Positions 21,040-34,104 of a stretch of 64,000 bases of DNA are shown one piece after another. Position 1 is the stretch's first letter. Every line of letters starts with the position of its first letter. The stretch lies in the NCBI GenBank assembly GCA_014898425.1, contig RCSZ01000013.1:124001-188000 (forward strand). The letters run 5' to 3'. Below the pieces are notes generated by a model that saw nothing but the letters and a program-made list of their open reading frames with translations, was not told the DNA's origin and ran no database searches. The translations under genes were made by a program, and so were the position numbers. The stretch comes from Botryotinia globosa. Its lineage: Eukaryota; Ascomycota; Leotiomycetes; Helotiales; Sclerotiniaceae.

Positions 21040-23297
21040 TCTGTACAAGGAAAGACTGACCTTTTTTCTATACAAAGTACAAAGTATGAAACGAGAGAGA
21101 AAGGACCATGACAATCAATGAGCAGGGAAAAAGGGGGGAATTGGTCTCAATATGGTTCATGCTACGATAGATCATAGCGGGTAATTGATTAAATTCAAGG
21201 CACTAAAGAGATTCGATTGGTTGAGATGATTATGACTTGTGCCATTTTAGGATAAATGCTGCAGTGATCAAGTTATTTGAAAGCATCTCAACCAATGATA
21301 AATCCTCATTCCCCCAGATTAATAGCGGATATCATTATCCTTATCGAGGGATTTCTGTCTCTTTTTTTATATCTTTTTTATCTTTTCCATCGTGGGTTTC
21401 GTACCTTGCAGACTCCACTATTTTCCACTCTTTTCCCACTCTTTTTCCACTCTTTTCCCACTCTTTTTCCACTCTAACTGGTTATCTATGGTTTGGGGGA
21501 GGGGGGGGAATCCTTGAAGATTGAAGGAAGTGAAAGGAAGGAGAGAAGTGTGAAATAAGAAATCGGTATGCGCGGAATCATTCATTTTGCTTCATATCAA
21601 CAAACTAGACGATGAAATGCATCTTTTCATCCATTGATTGTGAAGATCGAAATGGCCATGTTTTTTACTCCTTTCCTTTCCTTTGTGCTCAGTAACATCA
21701 AACTCTTCCCCTGCATGCCCAGCCCTGGAGGTGGTAACTACCTACCTAACTTTACATGATCAGCCACCCAACAGCCACCCAACAGCCACAGAACGGCACG
21801 AGCAGACACAGCTTCCTACCTTACCCAGGTACACCCTAAACTTGTCTCACTGCATTACACCACTCACTGCACACTGCACTCCACTCTTCAATCATTCATT
21901 CACTCACTCACTCACTACCTATCCACCACTTACTTCCTTCACTTACCCTCACCTCAATCTTTCCCTGGGCAAAGAGATCTTTGAACGCTCATACGCTCAT
22001 ACGCTCATACGCTCCTACGCTCAAACACTCATACGCTCGTACGAACATCTCTCTCTACTTTTGTTCATCACTTCTTTCGCGACTACTACCTCTCTTCGTC
22101 CCATCAAACCCCCCGTTTCTACTTATCAAACAGACATCCGAGCTCAGAATCCTTCAGAAGAAGATCATCATCCAATTGGAACAGAAGCTGGACTTTGCCA
22201 CAATTCCATATCTAAGGTCACGTTGGATAATTCGAGAGAGGGAGAAAGAAACAAAGTTGTAAGATCTTACACACACACTCACACACTCACCACACTCACC
22301 ACACTCACCACACTCACCACACTCACCACACTCACCACACTCACCACACTCACCACACTCACCACACTCACCACACTCACCACACTCACTCTCTCTCAAC
22401 ATTCGTTCTTGATTGCAATTTTGTCATTCGTTTTTGATATCACCATTTATCTCTACAGTCGCATTGGTGCCGCCGAAGAAAAGAAAGAAACTCCACTCCG
22501 ACCGCCAACTTCCGACCAATTCCTAACGACCCCCATTCCAATTTCAAGGTACCTGTCAAAGGACGATCAAACCCGCGCGCTTCAGCGTAACACAATCCGG
22601 AAGACATCTCACCCAAAAGAAACAACAATTCCTTTTTCATTTGTATCAATCAAATCAATCAAATCAAGCAATGTCAATTTGATCTTCAATTAAGAGGACT
22701 CTGATACCGTTAATTGACCGGGTTCGATTCAAACCGCTTGAATAGTGAATATTCTGGTCGCATTCGCATTCATTTCCACCTTTTCGTGAATTTGTCACAG
22801 ATCAACAAAAATATGATTCAACAATAGAAACGACCACTCTTTACCTTTGCTATTGTCGTTCCTTGCTCAGCTTTTAAGCCACGCTCGACCTGAAAACTGC
22901 TATCCACAATCCTACTGTCGTTGACGTTTCTGCCCGTTAGCCGTTTATTCGACCTTGACCATCCAAGACTAATCGTTGTCTTGCCTTTTTCATATCCGTC
23001 CTCGATTGATATCATCCATACGACCAAGTACATGATTACTTACTCGATATATCCATTGTACACCACCCTCACTTGACCTGCACAAGTCGACACTTCGCAG
23101 GCGGAGAACGACAAGTGCATCAAATATAACTCTACGTTCATTATATCGAAGAGACTCACTCATTGCGAAATATCCAACGAATCCTTCAAGGTTACGATTC
23201 CTTCTCTTCTAGCCAGGTGCTTCGACATTATATCAATTGTCATCGTGGCAGAGCCAAACGAATTTAATTAAAAGATAGATCCCTTACTATTTCAAAC
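21040..23297. promoter_or_regulatory. Long upstream region/leader of the Kch1-type gene
   Basis: This region is 2.26 kb with no recognised protein. It is strongly C/T-rich on the plus strand from about 21360 to 22680, as is usual for promoters and leaders of highly expressed fungal genes. It contains several tandem repeats: CCACTCTTTTC-type units (21415-21477), CTCA units (about 21893-21925), CGCTCATA units (about 21985-22035) and a 9-base repeat (22270-22395). The 336-codon ORF across it starts and ends without domain signals and owes its length to the repeats. Confidence 0.5.
22270..22395 (+). repeat. 9-base tandem repeat (CACACTCAC)
   Basis: About 13 near-perfect copies of a CACACTCAC unit, giving Thr-Leu-Thr repeats in one frame and Glu-Cys-Gly in another. 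It lies about 0.9 kb upstream of the Kch1-type start and is probably leader or promoter sequence. Confidence 0.9.
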
Positions 23298-25614
23298 ATG
23301 GGGATTTTTTCAAGACGTGTGAACGAAGACGACCTACGTCCTGAACAGAAATGGGACTTTATTGTAAGATTTGGAATGTCATGGGGAATAGGAAGTGACT
23401 AATTATCTTTACAGAGTCTCAATGATTTTAAATCCACATCCTGTCTCACTCCTTTCGCATACGCCTATCTTTGGATCTCTTTGGTTATATCTACCGCCGT
23501 TTATGGTGTAGATACGTTTACCGCCGTTAACCTTTTAGCTTTCAATCGGTGGTCTGGTGAAATTCAACCAATCATTCCTCTCAATGTTTCGAAATGGATC
23601 TTTTCGGGATGTATCATTGCTTCCTGGGTTAATATTGGATTCGAACATTTGCGAGCGTGGAGAGTTATGCGACGAGGAGCTGTTGCCGAAAGTTATTTGG
23701 ACAATCTTGCTGTGCGACTTGAAAGTATTAAAATGGGACAGACTGGTCGAGGTTGGAGAAGATTCTTGGTCTTTGCCGAATTGACAAAATCTAAAAAGGG
23801 TACCGAATATGTTGCGCTATTTACATATTTCGCTTTTCAATGTACGTCGCCAAAAGATCCCCGTATTTTCATTACTAACATCGATAGCTTGGATTCGTGT
23901 TGTATTCTGTCAAGGGCCTCGTCAAGTCATCAACGCATTAACTCTGTACTCGGTGTTTCATGCAAAACTCGATCCTACTGAATCCAATGATGTTGGAGAT
24001 GCCCTCTTGACGTTTTTCAAGAAGGTTGGAATCCTTGCAGAACAAGAACATCAACAAGCAGTGATCTTGTCTGGTATGATCTTCACACTTGTCATTTGGA
24101 TCTTTTCCGCACTAAGTCTCATCCTCGCAATTCTGTTCTATCTACTGTTCTTGTGGCATTATATTCCAAATCACGACGGTGGACTTACAGGCTATTGTGA
24201 GCGAAAGATTAATGAACGTTTGACAAAGATCGTTAGTGCCAAGGTCAACAAGGCTATCGAGGAAGAGGAAAGGAAACGAACCAAAGCAGAACAAAGGGCA
24301 GTAAAGAAAGGAGAGAAGGTTTCTGGACGTCAAGCTACTCTTCCAGCGCTTTTCGATTCGAAAGAAGATGATAAACTTCCGGATATGCCTGTGCTCAACA
24401 GAGCAGATACAATGACATCCCTACCACAATATACATCACGACCAGGTACCCCAAGTAGTAATCTTCCACAAACAGCCAGTTTCGAACTTGAGAGATTAGA
24501 CCAAAAACGACCATTACCTGGACGATCTGTCACAGGGTCAAGTTATGCTTCAAATGCCCCCCTTGTGAGTAATGCAGGTGACATGGGAAGAGTACCGGAC
24601 TTACCATCACTTGATACGGATATGCCATTCCCCGCTCCACAAAGAACGAATACGGGAGGATCTCAAGGTAGTCAATGGCAACGTGGTCCTCCACAAGGTC
24701 CTCCTCAAGGTCCGCCAAGAATGCCATCTGCAATGGGTGATCGTGGGTTTACAGCCAGTCCATTTTCTTATGCCGATGGACGAAATACACCTGCATTTCC
24801 TGGACCACAAAGACAAAATACAATGGATTCTTACGGACGACCAATTCCTCGATCACATACACCTATGGGTCCTGGTCCAGCTCCATCAATTGGAAGACGT
24901 ACACCATTCGATCCTGCTATGCAAAATCCTCAAAATCGTATGATGTCTCCAGCATCAGAATATGGATCAGAATATGGAAGATCAACACCATTCAATCCAG
25001 CATTTCAAAATCAAGGTCGACCAGCACCAGCTCTAGGGTTAGAATTTGGAGGACCACGGCCACCAGTCAATCTCTATAATGATCAAGGAAGATCATCTCC
25101 AGCTCCTGGATCTGAGTTTGGTGGTCCAAGACCACCATTCAACTATAATCAACAAGGACGTTCATCACCAGCACCAGGACCTGATTTCAGTCGCAGAACA
25201 CCATTTGACCCAGCTCTCCAAAACAATGGACGTTCTTCTCCAGCTCCATCAACCATGGGTCAAGGATATGGACAAGATACACGAAGTCCGCCATCAATAA
25301 ACCCAGCTGGGTATAAACCATTCAATCCCAACTCCATCAATCCAACATTAGCATCACCGGTCGAACAACAAGAAGAACACCAGCATGGTTTTGATTTCGG
25401 TACGGGCAAATCAAATCCACCTCGAGTTAGAAATTTAACGGAACCTGTTCCAAGGGCTGCGACTACGGGACCAGAACACATAAGATATCATGGAAATCGA
25501 AATGAAGATTATGGAGATGAGGAAATGGGATCTATTTCACCTCCTAGAAGAGCTGCTACGGAAGTTGGTGAATTTAACCCACATCAAAGAACGAATCTAA
25601 ATCAAGCTCACTAA
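23298..25614 (+). CDS. KCH1: Kch1/Prm6-type fungal potassium transporter
   Basis: The model is join(23298..23363, 23415..23841, 23888..25614), 739 residues; the introns are 51 and 46 bases. The N-terminus (MGIFSRRVNEDDLRPEQKWD) and the membrane segments PFAYAYLWISLVISTAVYG, WIFSGCIIASWVNIGF, VALFTYFAFQSWIRVVFC and TLVIWIFSALSLILAILF fit the KCH family. Its yeast members Kch1 and Kch2/Prm6 are plasma-membrane proteins needed for potassium influx during pheromone-induced calcium signalling. A basic cytosolic stretch follows the last membrane span. The last ~350 residues are a Pro/Gly/Ser-rich tail with repeated GRSSPAPG..FGGPRPP and TPFDPA units, likely disordered. Transporter function is inferred from the family. 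Confidence 0.9.
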
Positions 25615-26164
25615 AGACATGGCTCGGAATCTGGTTCGGGATCGGGATCTGCACCATGGGGAGGTTATAGATGAGAGATGTTTTGAATTTAAGGATTTTG
25701 AAGGATTGAGAAAGGGCGTTCAATTTGGATTGGACTGTATATTTAAAGCGAAATGCTGATAGGGGTGTTTTTAAGCGGCGATGAATCACATACTTGGTGG
25801 TGTTTTGAGGTGGTTTTTGGTGTTTATAGGAAGGAGGTTTATATTTATTCACTTACGTTCTTTATGAAGATATTTGAAAGGAGGAGATGGGGAAAAATAG
25901 ATTTATATACCACTTGTATGTAAAATAGGGAATTTACCGCTCGTGGTGGTATTATATCTGGGGGAGAGATGACTTGTGGATGTTTATATGATTTGGTGGA
26001 TTGAAAGATGGATTGACGATATCTGGTAATGAAGAATTACTGAATGGGAACCGGTGGAATGATTCGATGGTTTCGAAATGAGGTGAGGTGGATAGTAGGT
26101 AGATAGATAGATATCTTTGAGATAAGTCGAATACTTCATTTTCGAGCTACTCCTTTTTTGTCCC
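25615..26164. other. Kch1-type gene 3' flank
   Basis: This is normal-composition sequence that ends sharply at the AT-rich block near 26165. A small GATA run occurs near 26098. No gene was seen. Confidence 0.5.
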
Positions 26165-27022
26165 ATTTCAAAAAAGCTTATTACAATAAAGCACCTTTTC
26201 TTTTTATTCTTTAATAACTTTATAATACTTTTATTAACTAATTTAAATTTTTAATATATTATTAATTATATTTTTTCTAAATTATAAAAAAAACATTAAT
26301 TTAGTTTTATATATAATAATAAATAAATATCTAATTCGAAAAATTATTTTGAATTTTTAAAATTCTAAAGATTATTCTTTAAAATTATATAAATAGTTAT
26401 TAATTTTATTAAAACAGTATATAAAATATATAAAAGTATTAGAATATATATATAGTAATAAGCTATTAGAACTTCAATCCCTGATACTATGTCTTTTATA
26501 AGTCAGATTACATACATAGCGTAATAATAAAACTTATAACTTCTATTGATTTTCATATATATAATAAAATATTAGAGATTGAACTAAATAGATATTATTC
26601 TAAAATCTTATCAAAACTTACTTAATTTGATATAGACTTTCATATTAAAAAGTAAACTATTGAAATCAGAATACATCTGCTTAATAATTAAATATTCTGA
26701 ATTTATTAATAAGAGTATCAATAATAAGAGTATTAGATAATATAAAAGTATTATTATATATTATATAATTAATTATATATATAATATACTTTGTAATTAT
26801 GAATCTTTTCGGAATAAAAAGAATTAAAGAGGGGAGCTTTATTAGGATATATATATAGTAGTAAGTTATTAGAATTTCAATTCTTAATATTGTGCTTTTT
26901 AGATTAGATTGTAAGAGTTGAGGCCCCGGCTTATCGTACACCACTCATTTTTCGATCTCATTCTTTAAAATTTGATAATAAATCAATTACACAATATAAT
27001 CTTATAAAAATTGAGTTTTATA

Positions 27023-27345
27023 TTAATAAATAATAGCTAATTCTTGTATTTTAATTATATTTTTAATTTTGTAAGTTAATCTCTTAATATATGGTTTGAA
27101 ATCTAAGAGATCTATTTTATTCTAAAAAACTTGTAATTTATATTTTAATTCTTTTATGGAAATAGATATAAATAATAGCTTTTTTAATTCCTTTTTTATT
27201 TATTGTTATATTTTCTCAATTAGATTTAGATTTGGAAAGGAGGCTAGTTAATTAAAGTTTTATATATTATATTTCAATCGAATTCTATAAATATATTCAA
27301 AATACACTTTAGAATTATCTTTTATAAATATACAAATACAAGCTA
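27023..27345 (-). pseudogene. Tc1/mariner transposase, C-terminal third (RIP-damaged)
   Basis: The minus strand reads CICIFIKDNSKVYF, then LASFPNLNLIEKI and IKKELKKLLFISISIKELKY, ending near the left inverted repeat. In Tc1-like transposases the first corresponds to the ME-D-G motif with the second catalytic Asp (kept here), and the second to SPDLNPIE with the last catalytic residue region. It continues in register of content where the right-hand fragment stops, so both come from one gene. Stops interrupt it several times. Confidence 0.75.
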
Positions 27346-27912
27346 AGGCACAGGCTAACTTTGCCATTTTTCGGCAAAGTTATAGGGAATCGGTTCAACA
27401 AGCCAGCTTACTATTATATCTAAATTAAATAGATAGTGAAATTAATCAAATAAAACCCCAAAATCTCTTGAAATAATATTAGAACATTTTGATTTCTATT
27501 ACAAAATTAAAACGAATTATTTTTAAGATAGTAATTAATTAGCGAATCTTTTTCAATCTACTCAATCTTTATTTAAAAATTATTTCTAATATAATAATAT
27601 TTGAAATAATAGGCTTTTTGAATCCAACCTATATAAACAGATCTGATTTATCCGAATATATTAAATAAAATACAATAATTATTCCCTTTTAACTTTAAAA
27701 GTTTTCAATTGATTATTATAATAATAAATAATACTTCTATTTAATATAATAATAAAAACCATATTTGTTATAATAATTAAAAATCTTTTTGAATTCCTGT
27801 TGCTCAATCTCCTTATATATTTCATTATTTTTTTCGAAAATTTGGTTTTGATTTTTATATAACTTAATAATATTGATAATATTTTAATCTAATAATCCTA
27901 ATAAACAATAAA

Positions 27913-30800
27913 ACAATTGAAATAATAAGTTATAGAACATTAGAAAAATCTTGAAATTAATTAAAAATTATAATAAATAAGCTTATTTATAGATTTTAAG
28001 GATTTTATAAGAATCATCCTATTTATTATCATTCTTTTTCATTAAATAATTAGTTTTTATATTCTTTATATTAATCTATATCTTATTATTTTCTTTATAA
28101 AGAAAAATATTAATACAGATTTTATTAGTAAGAGTTTAGGCCTCGGCTTATTGTATATTATCTTATTTCGTAACAAAATCCCTATAAAAATGTTGTTTTC
28201 CTATATAAATTAATTATTTTTATAATTCTTTAATAAATGAAAGATATAATTTGAAAATTAATTATTTAAATAATATTTATAATTAGTTTTTGAAAAAATA
28301 AATGAAATATTTTTAATAATTTTTTGAATAAAGTTATCAATATTTAAAATTAGAAATCTTCAAATTTTTTAATATGTAATGTTTTTTTTATACAAAAAAA
28401 TCGATTTTTTTGAAAATTTTAGGAATTCTAATTTTAAACATTTACAATTTTATCAAGAAAATTATTAAAAATAATTCATTTATTTTTTTATATAATTTCA
28501 TCAATTATTTATTATCAGAATAAATTTTATAAATCTAATTTAAAGATTGATTAGAATAATATATAATTCAAAAATTAAAGAAATAAGGCTTTTTGATATA
28601 TTTTCGCTTAGTGTATAATAAGCCGAGGCCTAAACTCTTATAATCTTTATATTTCTGAATTGATTAGACTGTAAATTTTTTGAACTTAATTAGAATAAAA
28701 TCAAATCTATTTATAATCTTATTGATTTTAAAGAATTCTTATTTCCTTTAATATAATAAATTTGATAGGGTTGGTATAAATAATTTAATTTTGAGATATG
28801 GATGGTAATTGTAATTAATAAAGAATAGGGATATATTAATAGTTTCTAATGTAATATTATTCAATACAAATTTTGTAAATAAAAATCAATCGGATTAATT
28901 ATTCTAATAAAAGTTTATAAAGATGTGAAGATATTACTCGATTATAATATTGATTTTCTTTATTTGATTATTGAATTTGGGATAAAATAAAAAAGATTGT
29001 TTCAAAGTAATTGATAAATATTTAAATAAATACTTTTAGAATTTAAAGATAAATTGAAAGCTTTTATCAGATATAATATTATTAAAAGTATTATACAAAT
29101 AATAATTTTTTTTAATAAATCAATTTATAAGTTTTTTTATAAATAATCTTATAATTAATATAAAGTGTTATATTTTGATTAAATGGTAGATAATTATAAT
29201 AATATACTAATATTTCTTTTCATAATATTTATTAATTAATAATAATATAATATAATTAATAGAGATATTAAATCAAAAGTAAAATAATATTAGTAAAAAT
29301 TTAAGAAATCTAAATATAACAAAACAAAAGTTTTTAATATAAAAATAAAGTTGATAAATTTATATAAATATTTTAATTTCTTTGGATATATTGGATTATC
29401 AATATATATAAAAAATAAAATCAATAGTTTTGATACAATCTAAATATTCAATTGATTTAATTAAATATATACAATATATAATTTATATATAAAATTTGAA
29501 AAAGGGGGGAACAAAAAAATGGTTACAATAGAAAATCTTATTATTTATTAATTTATAATTTTGTAAAACTATTTAAAGATTCTTTTGAATGTTTAATAGC
29601 TAATAATAGGCAAAGGGGTTTCGAAATGTTATATATATAATTATAACTAATTCAAATAATCTATATACTTTATCAATAAAATTATTAATTAATTTATTAA
29701 TATTAAAAAATGATTATATTTATTAAAATTATTATCAAATCTAAATCACTATTTGTTTATCGAATAATATTCTTGAATATAATGATATCAAATATTTGTT
29801 TTAAAAGGATTATTTATAAATAATTCTTGATTTGATTATTATTAGAATTAATATATACTAAGTGATCTTTAGTTTTGTAATTCAAAATATTAAAGTAAAT
29901 AATCTTATAATTAAATCAATATATAATATAGAAATTAAATCCTAATAAGAATTCGATTTATTTAATTTATTATTAGTTTAGTATTTTTATTAATATAAAG
30001 TATTCGAGGTTTTTATAATCAATAATAATTTCGAATGGTTTTTGAATATTATATAATTTCGGTCTTTATTCTTTTAATGATTTTATAATCACTAGGAGTT
30101 TTTTATTATAGATTTTGTAATTATATTTAATAGTATTGTATTTTGATGAGAAGTATGTTATTGAATATAGGTTTTCTTTATTATTATATTACAAAAGAAT
30201 ATTATCTATAGTTTAATCAGAAATATTGATTTTAATAATTATATAACAATAATGATCAAATATAATAAAGATTAGAGTCAAGGAGAAAATATTCTTTAAT
30301 ATTATAAAAGCGTTTTTTTATTTAAAGTTCTAGCTTTATATCCTTTTTTTTTCAAAAATCGATTAAGAAGCTTTATAATCTTAAAAAAATTGTGAATAAA
30401 ATATTGATAAAAATTGGTAAATTCAAGGAAATGCTAGAGGTTTTTGAATTTAATTAATGATTTCTAATTGAATATAGTATCGATTTTCTTTGGGTTTATT
30501 TTTATATCTTTTAGAATAATAATCAAATTGAAGTATTTGATTCTTTTTATTTCGAATTTGTATTTATCGATATTAATTTGTAATTTGGTATCAATTAATT
30601 ATTAAATAATTTTATGAATATATCCTCTATGATTTGTAATATTTTCAGAATAGATTAAAATATTATTTAAATATACTATACAAATTTTATTTAAAAAATT
30701 GAAGAGAATATAATTGATATAGTTCTGGAATGAGGCTGATATATTACAAAGTTTGAAGAATATTACTAATAATTTGAATAAATCAAAATAAATAATAAAA
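27913..30800 (-). pseudogene. Gypsy pol remnant (RT, RNase H, integrase)
   Basis: Pieces seen on the minus strand: FKLCNISASFQNYI (30757-30716), matching the gypsy 'FGLCNAPATFQ' region; YLNNILIYSE (30673-30644), the reverse transcriptase active site with both catalytic Asp changed to Asn; IIDYKNLEYF (about 30028-29995), the RNase H segment with His changed to Tyr; NNIISDKSFQF (about 29083-29048) and NYNYHPYL (28816-28793) of the integrase core; and IKNIKTNYLMKKN with LMFYNLLFQL downstream of the integrase, beyond the inserted element at 28129-28640. All substitutions named are G:C to A:T. Numerous stops make it non-functional. Confidence 0.8.
28129..28640 (+). mobile_element. 512-base inverted-repeat element 1 (MITE-like), inside gypsy pol
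   Basis: The ends are TA-AGAGTTTAGGCCTCGGCTTAT and its inverse, CCGAGGCCTAAACTCT-TA. There is no coding capacity. The interior is the reverse complement of element 2 (34105-34617), with shared segments such as AAAATCCCTATAAAAATG. Gypsy pol reads up to one side and resumes on the other, so this is an insertion. The TA flanks and the terminal sequence resemble the mariner-like element, which may have mobilised it. Confidence 0.8.
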
Positions 30801-33800
30801 ACAATTTTTCATTTATAGTTTTCTATAATTTGTAATTTATTAAAAATAATAATGATATCAAGCTTAATATAGATTTTAATATAATATAAAATATTAAGGA
30901 TTTCTTTAATTAATAATAAAGAATATCAGTTTTTAATAATAACATTATTTAAATTCTAATAGTTTTGATAAATCCAAATACTTTCTTTTAGTTTAATAAT
31001 TAAAAGAAATAAAGTAGCTGATTAGAAATGAAATTCCCAAATGAATTTTTTATTCAGATTATTATTAAACTATTTACAAATAATTTAAAATTTAGTTAGA
31101 AATATTAGATAGTTTTTGTTATATAATAATTCCTTATTTGATATAATCTTGATTTTATAATTTTACAAATATTATAATAAAAGTTTATTAATAAAAAAGA
31201 ATAGAAACCCCGAGTATAGATTATAAAGCTAAAAAAATAGCTTATTTTGAATTTTTGATATAAAAAGAATAAATTGATTTATCTTTTCCATAAACTTATT
31301 AATATTATTATTTATTAAGTCTTAACACAATTAAATAGAATCCTTAATTATTATATAATATAAATTATAAATTCTATCTAATTCGTATTAGAATATTTTT
31401 ATAATATAAACATTATCATTCTTAGAGAATTGTATAAAACTATTAATTATAAAAAACTTTATATCTTATATTTCAAAGTAAATACTTTATATAGCATTAA
31501 ATAGCTTGTTTAAAGGATTTAATAATAATAATAATAATAATAATAAAGTATTTTGATTTTGTAATAATCTTTTATACTTTCTAGAATTAATAATAAATCG
31601 AATTGGGATTGGTTTTAAGGATAAATGATTAAGGATTATTTTAGTTTGAGTATTTATTTTATTATTAATATAATAAATGTAATTAAAGTTTTTGTTTTTA
31701 TTATTTTTGAAATTAATAGTATTAAAGTTTCTTTGAATATCTAGAGTCTTAATAAATTCGAGAATTGCTGATTAATCTTGAAATAATAAGGATTTAATTT
31801 TAAAGTTTTTATTAATAATATTTTCTATAAAAACTAATCTCAAAATAAGCTTTTATAGAGATAGTTTAGAATCGATTAATATAATTTTGCTACTTTTTGA
31901 TAAAATTATTTTGTAGTTATTAGATATATCAAAAACAATAATTGCTATAATATCAATAAAACAATAATATCTCGAGTAATATATAGATACGAATTTAAAT
32001 ATTATTATTAACCAATTAATAATAGAATTATAATATTGAAATTAAAAAAGATTAAGAATCATTAGATTTACAATTAATAAAATAATAATATAAAACAAAT
32101 CGATCTTTGGATAATTATTAATTTATATATTTAGAAATACATACCAAAAAAAGATATCAAAAAGCTTTCTATTAGCTAGAAATAGATAATAAATGTAGAG
32201 AAAGAGATATATAAATATTTAAAACTTAAAGACAACTTTTTTATCAATAAAACTATAACCTACAACTTCATTATTTATAAAACTAATAAATAAAATGATT
32301 ATATTAAATATAAAAAAGATTTTTATCAAGATTTTAAAAGATTTACTATTTATTATTTTAAAATATAAAAAATCCTTAGATATAATTAATCTTTTAATTT
32401 ATAAAAATAAATTTCCTATAAAAAACCTTAATTCGCAATTATAAACCGAAATTAATCTTTTGATATATTAAACTAAAAAATTGAATTTCTATTTTCCTTT
32501 AAATAAATAGATTCTTCAATATATTCTTCTAGATTAAGTTTTTAAATAAAACTAAAGAGAATTGATGAAATATAATATAATAGTATAACTAAAAAATAAT
32601 TGGTAGATGGAAATGGGCTTTAATACAAAAAATTGATAGTATTGTAATAAAATCTAAAACTTTAATATTAATTAATTATAGAAAAATAATTAATATAAAG
32701 GTTGTATTTTATATTAATATTAATATTATATTTTGTATTATTAATGTGTTTTTTATTATAATTATTTTTAATATAATCTGGTTTTTTATAATAAAAACAA
32801 AAATTAAGATTAAAATATTATTTTCAAATATAATAGAATAAAGAATACTAATCTTATTGAATAGTATCCAATTATATAAGATTATTAAATAGTTTTGATA
32901 TAAAAAAAGTTATAATTGAAGTTGGCTTTCTATTTTAATATTTCAATTGATTATAATTGAAATTAATATCCTAACTTTTATATTGATTATTAAAATGAGT
33001 TTTCTTTTTTAAATTATTATAGACATTTTATTACCAGATTATTTACATATTAATATTAATAATAAAGGGTTTATTAGAATAATTAATTGAAATATTTTTA
33101 TAAAACCTTAAATTTGAGATTGATAATTTGTTATTTAATAGTTTTCCTATATCTAATAACAAACTATTTAAATTTAATAATGAAATTACTAAATAAAGTT
33201 TTTCTTATTTTGTATTTGTTATAATCTATAGAGATCTTTTATAAAAGATTAAGGATTTGATATTATTTATTTAATTCGCTCTAAATATTTATTATAGTGT
33301 ATTATTTAAAAAACTAAAAATCAAAATCGTATAGATTATTTGTAATTATATTGAAATATATTTAATTATTTATATAAATTAAATTAGAGAGTAAATTAAT
33401 AAGGAATATAATCTATTAAAATTTTGATTCGTTTTTATAGTTTATAATTAAATAATAATTAATTATATTATAGAATATTATATATTAATTCTAATATTTT
33501 GTAATATCTTGTTTATTATTATTAAACTTCTTAAAGGAAATAAGATATTTTTAATAAAATAAAGCTTTTGAATTATTATAAATAACAATCTTTAATATTT
33601 CAATTATATTTTATAATTTAATAATCTGTAATTGAACTTTATTGATTTAAATATATATTATAATAATTTATTTTTATAATAAAATTATAATTATTTCGAT
33701 TAAAATAAATATAATTTAAATAATTACAAAATATATAATATTTGAATTATTAAATAGATTTATAAATAAGGAAATATTAGTTTTAATAGAATTAATAATA

Positions 33801-34104
33801 TAGTTTAAGAAAAGGAATTATAGGGGTAGATTAAATATAGCTATTTAATTAATCATTTTTAGAATACTTTTATAACTATAAAATATCCTTATAGAGTTTT
33901 CAATAGTAAATCAATATGAATATGTTTTAATATAGTTGAATAATTTTACTAAAAAATAGCAAAGTTATTTATAGTGAGTTAATAATGAGTTCAATTAATG
34001 TAATCGGATTGTAACTTCGATAGGATTAGGGCGGTTGGGGCGGTTGGGGTATGATTTGAATAAGTATTTTTAAAATGAAGCTATAATAGCTTCTAAATAG
34101 ATGG

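Larger units (their letters stand above)
27346..34104 (-). mobile_element. Ty3/gypsy LTR retrotransposon, RIP-damaged, inside the mariner-like element
   Basis: On the minus strand a gypsy-type pol order is readable: reverse transcriptase (about 30640-30760), RNase H (about 29990-30060), integrase (about 28790-29100) and a C-terminal tail (about 27910-28060). The limits are approximate: the left limit is where transposase sequence resumes (27345), and the right limit is the edge of an inverted-repeat element, though 34618-34730 may also belong to it. Gag and protease should lie in 31.1-34 kb but are too degraded to mark. I could not define the two LTRs. The span without the nested element is about 6.2 kb, close to usual gypsy size. 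Confidence 0.7.

Noticed and set aside
21683..22693. 336-codon plus-strand ORF upstream of the Kch1-type gene
   Set aside because: Its length comes from Thr/Leu-encoding tandem repeats; composition is low-complexity and it overlaps a C/T-rich leader, so I do not treat it as protein-coding.
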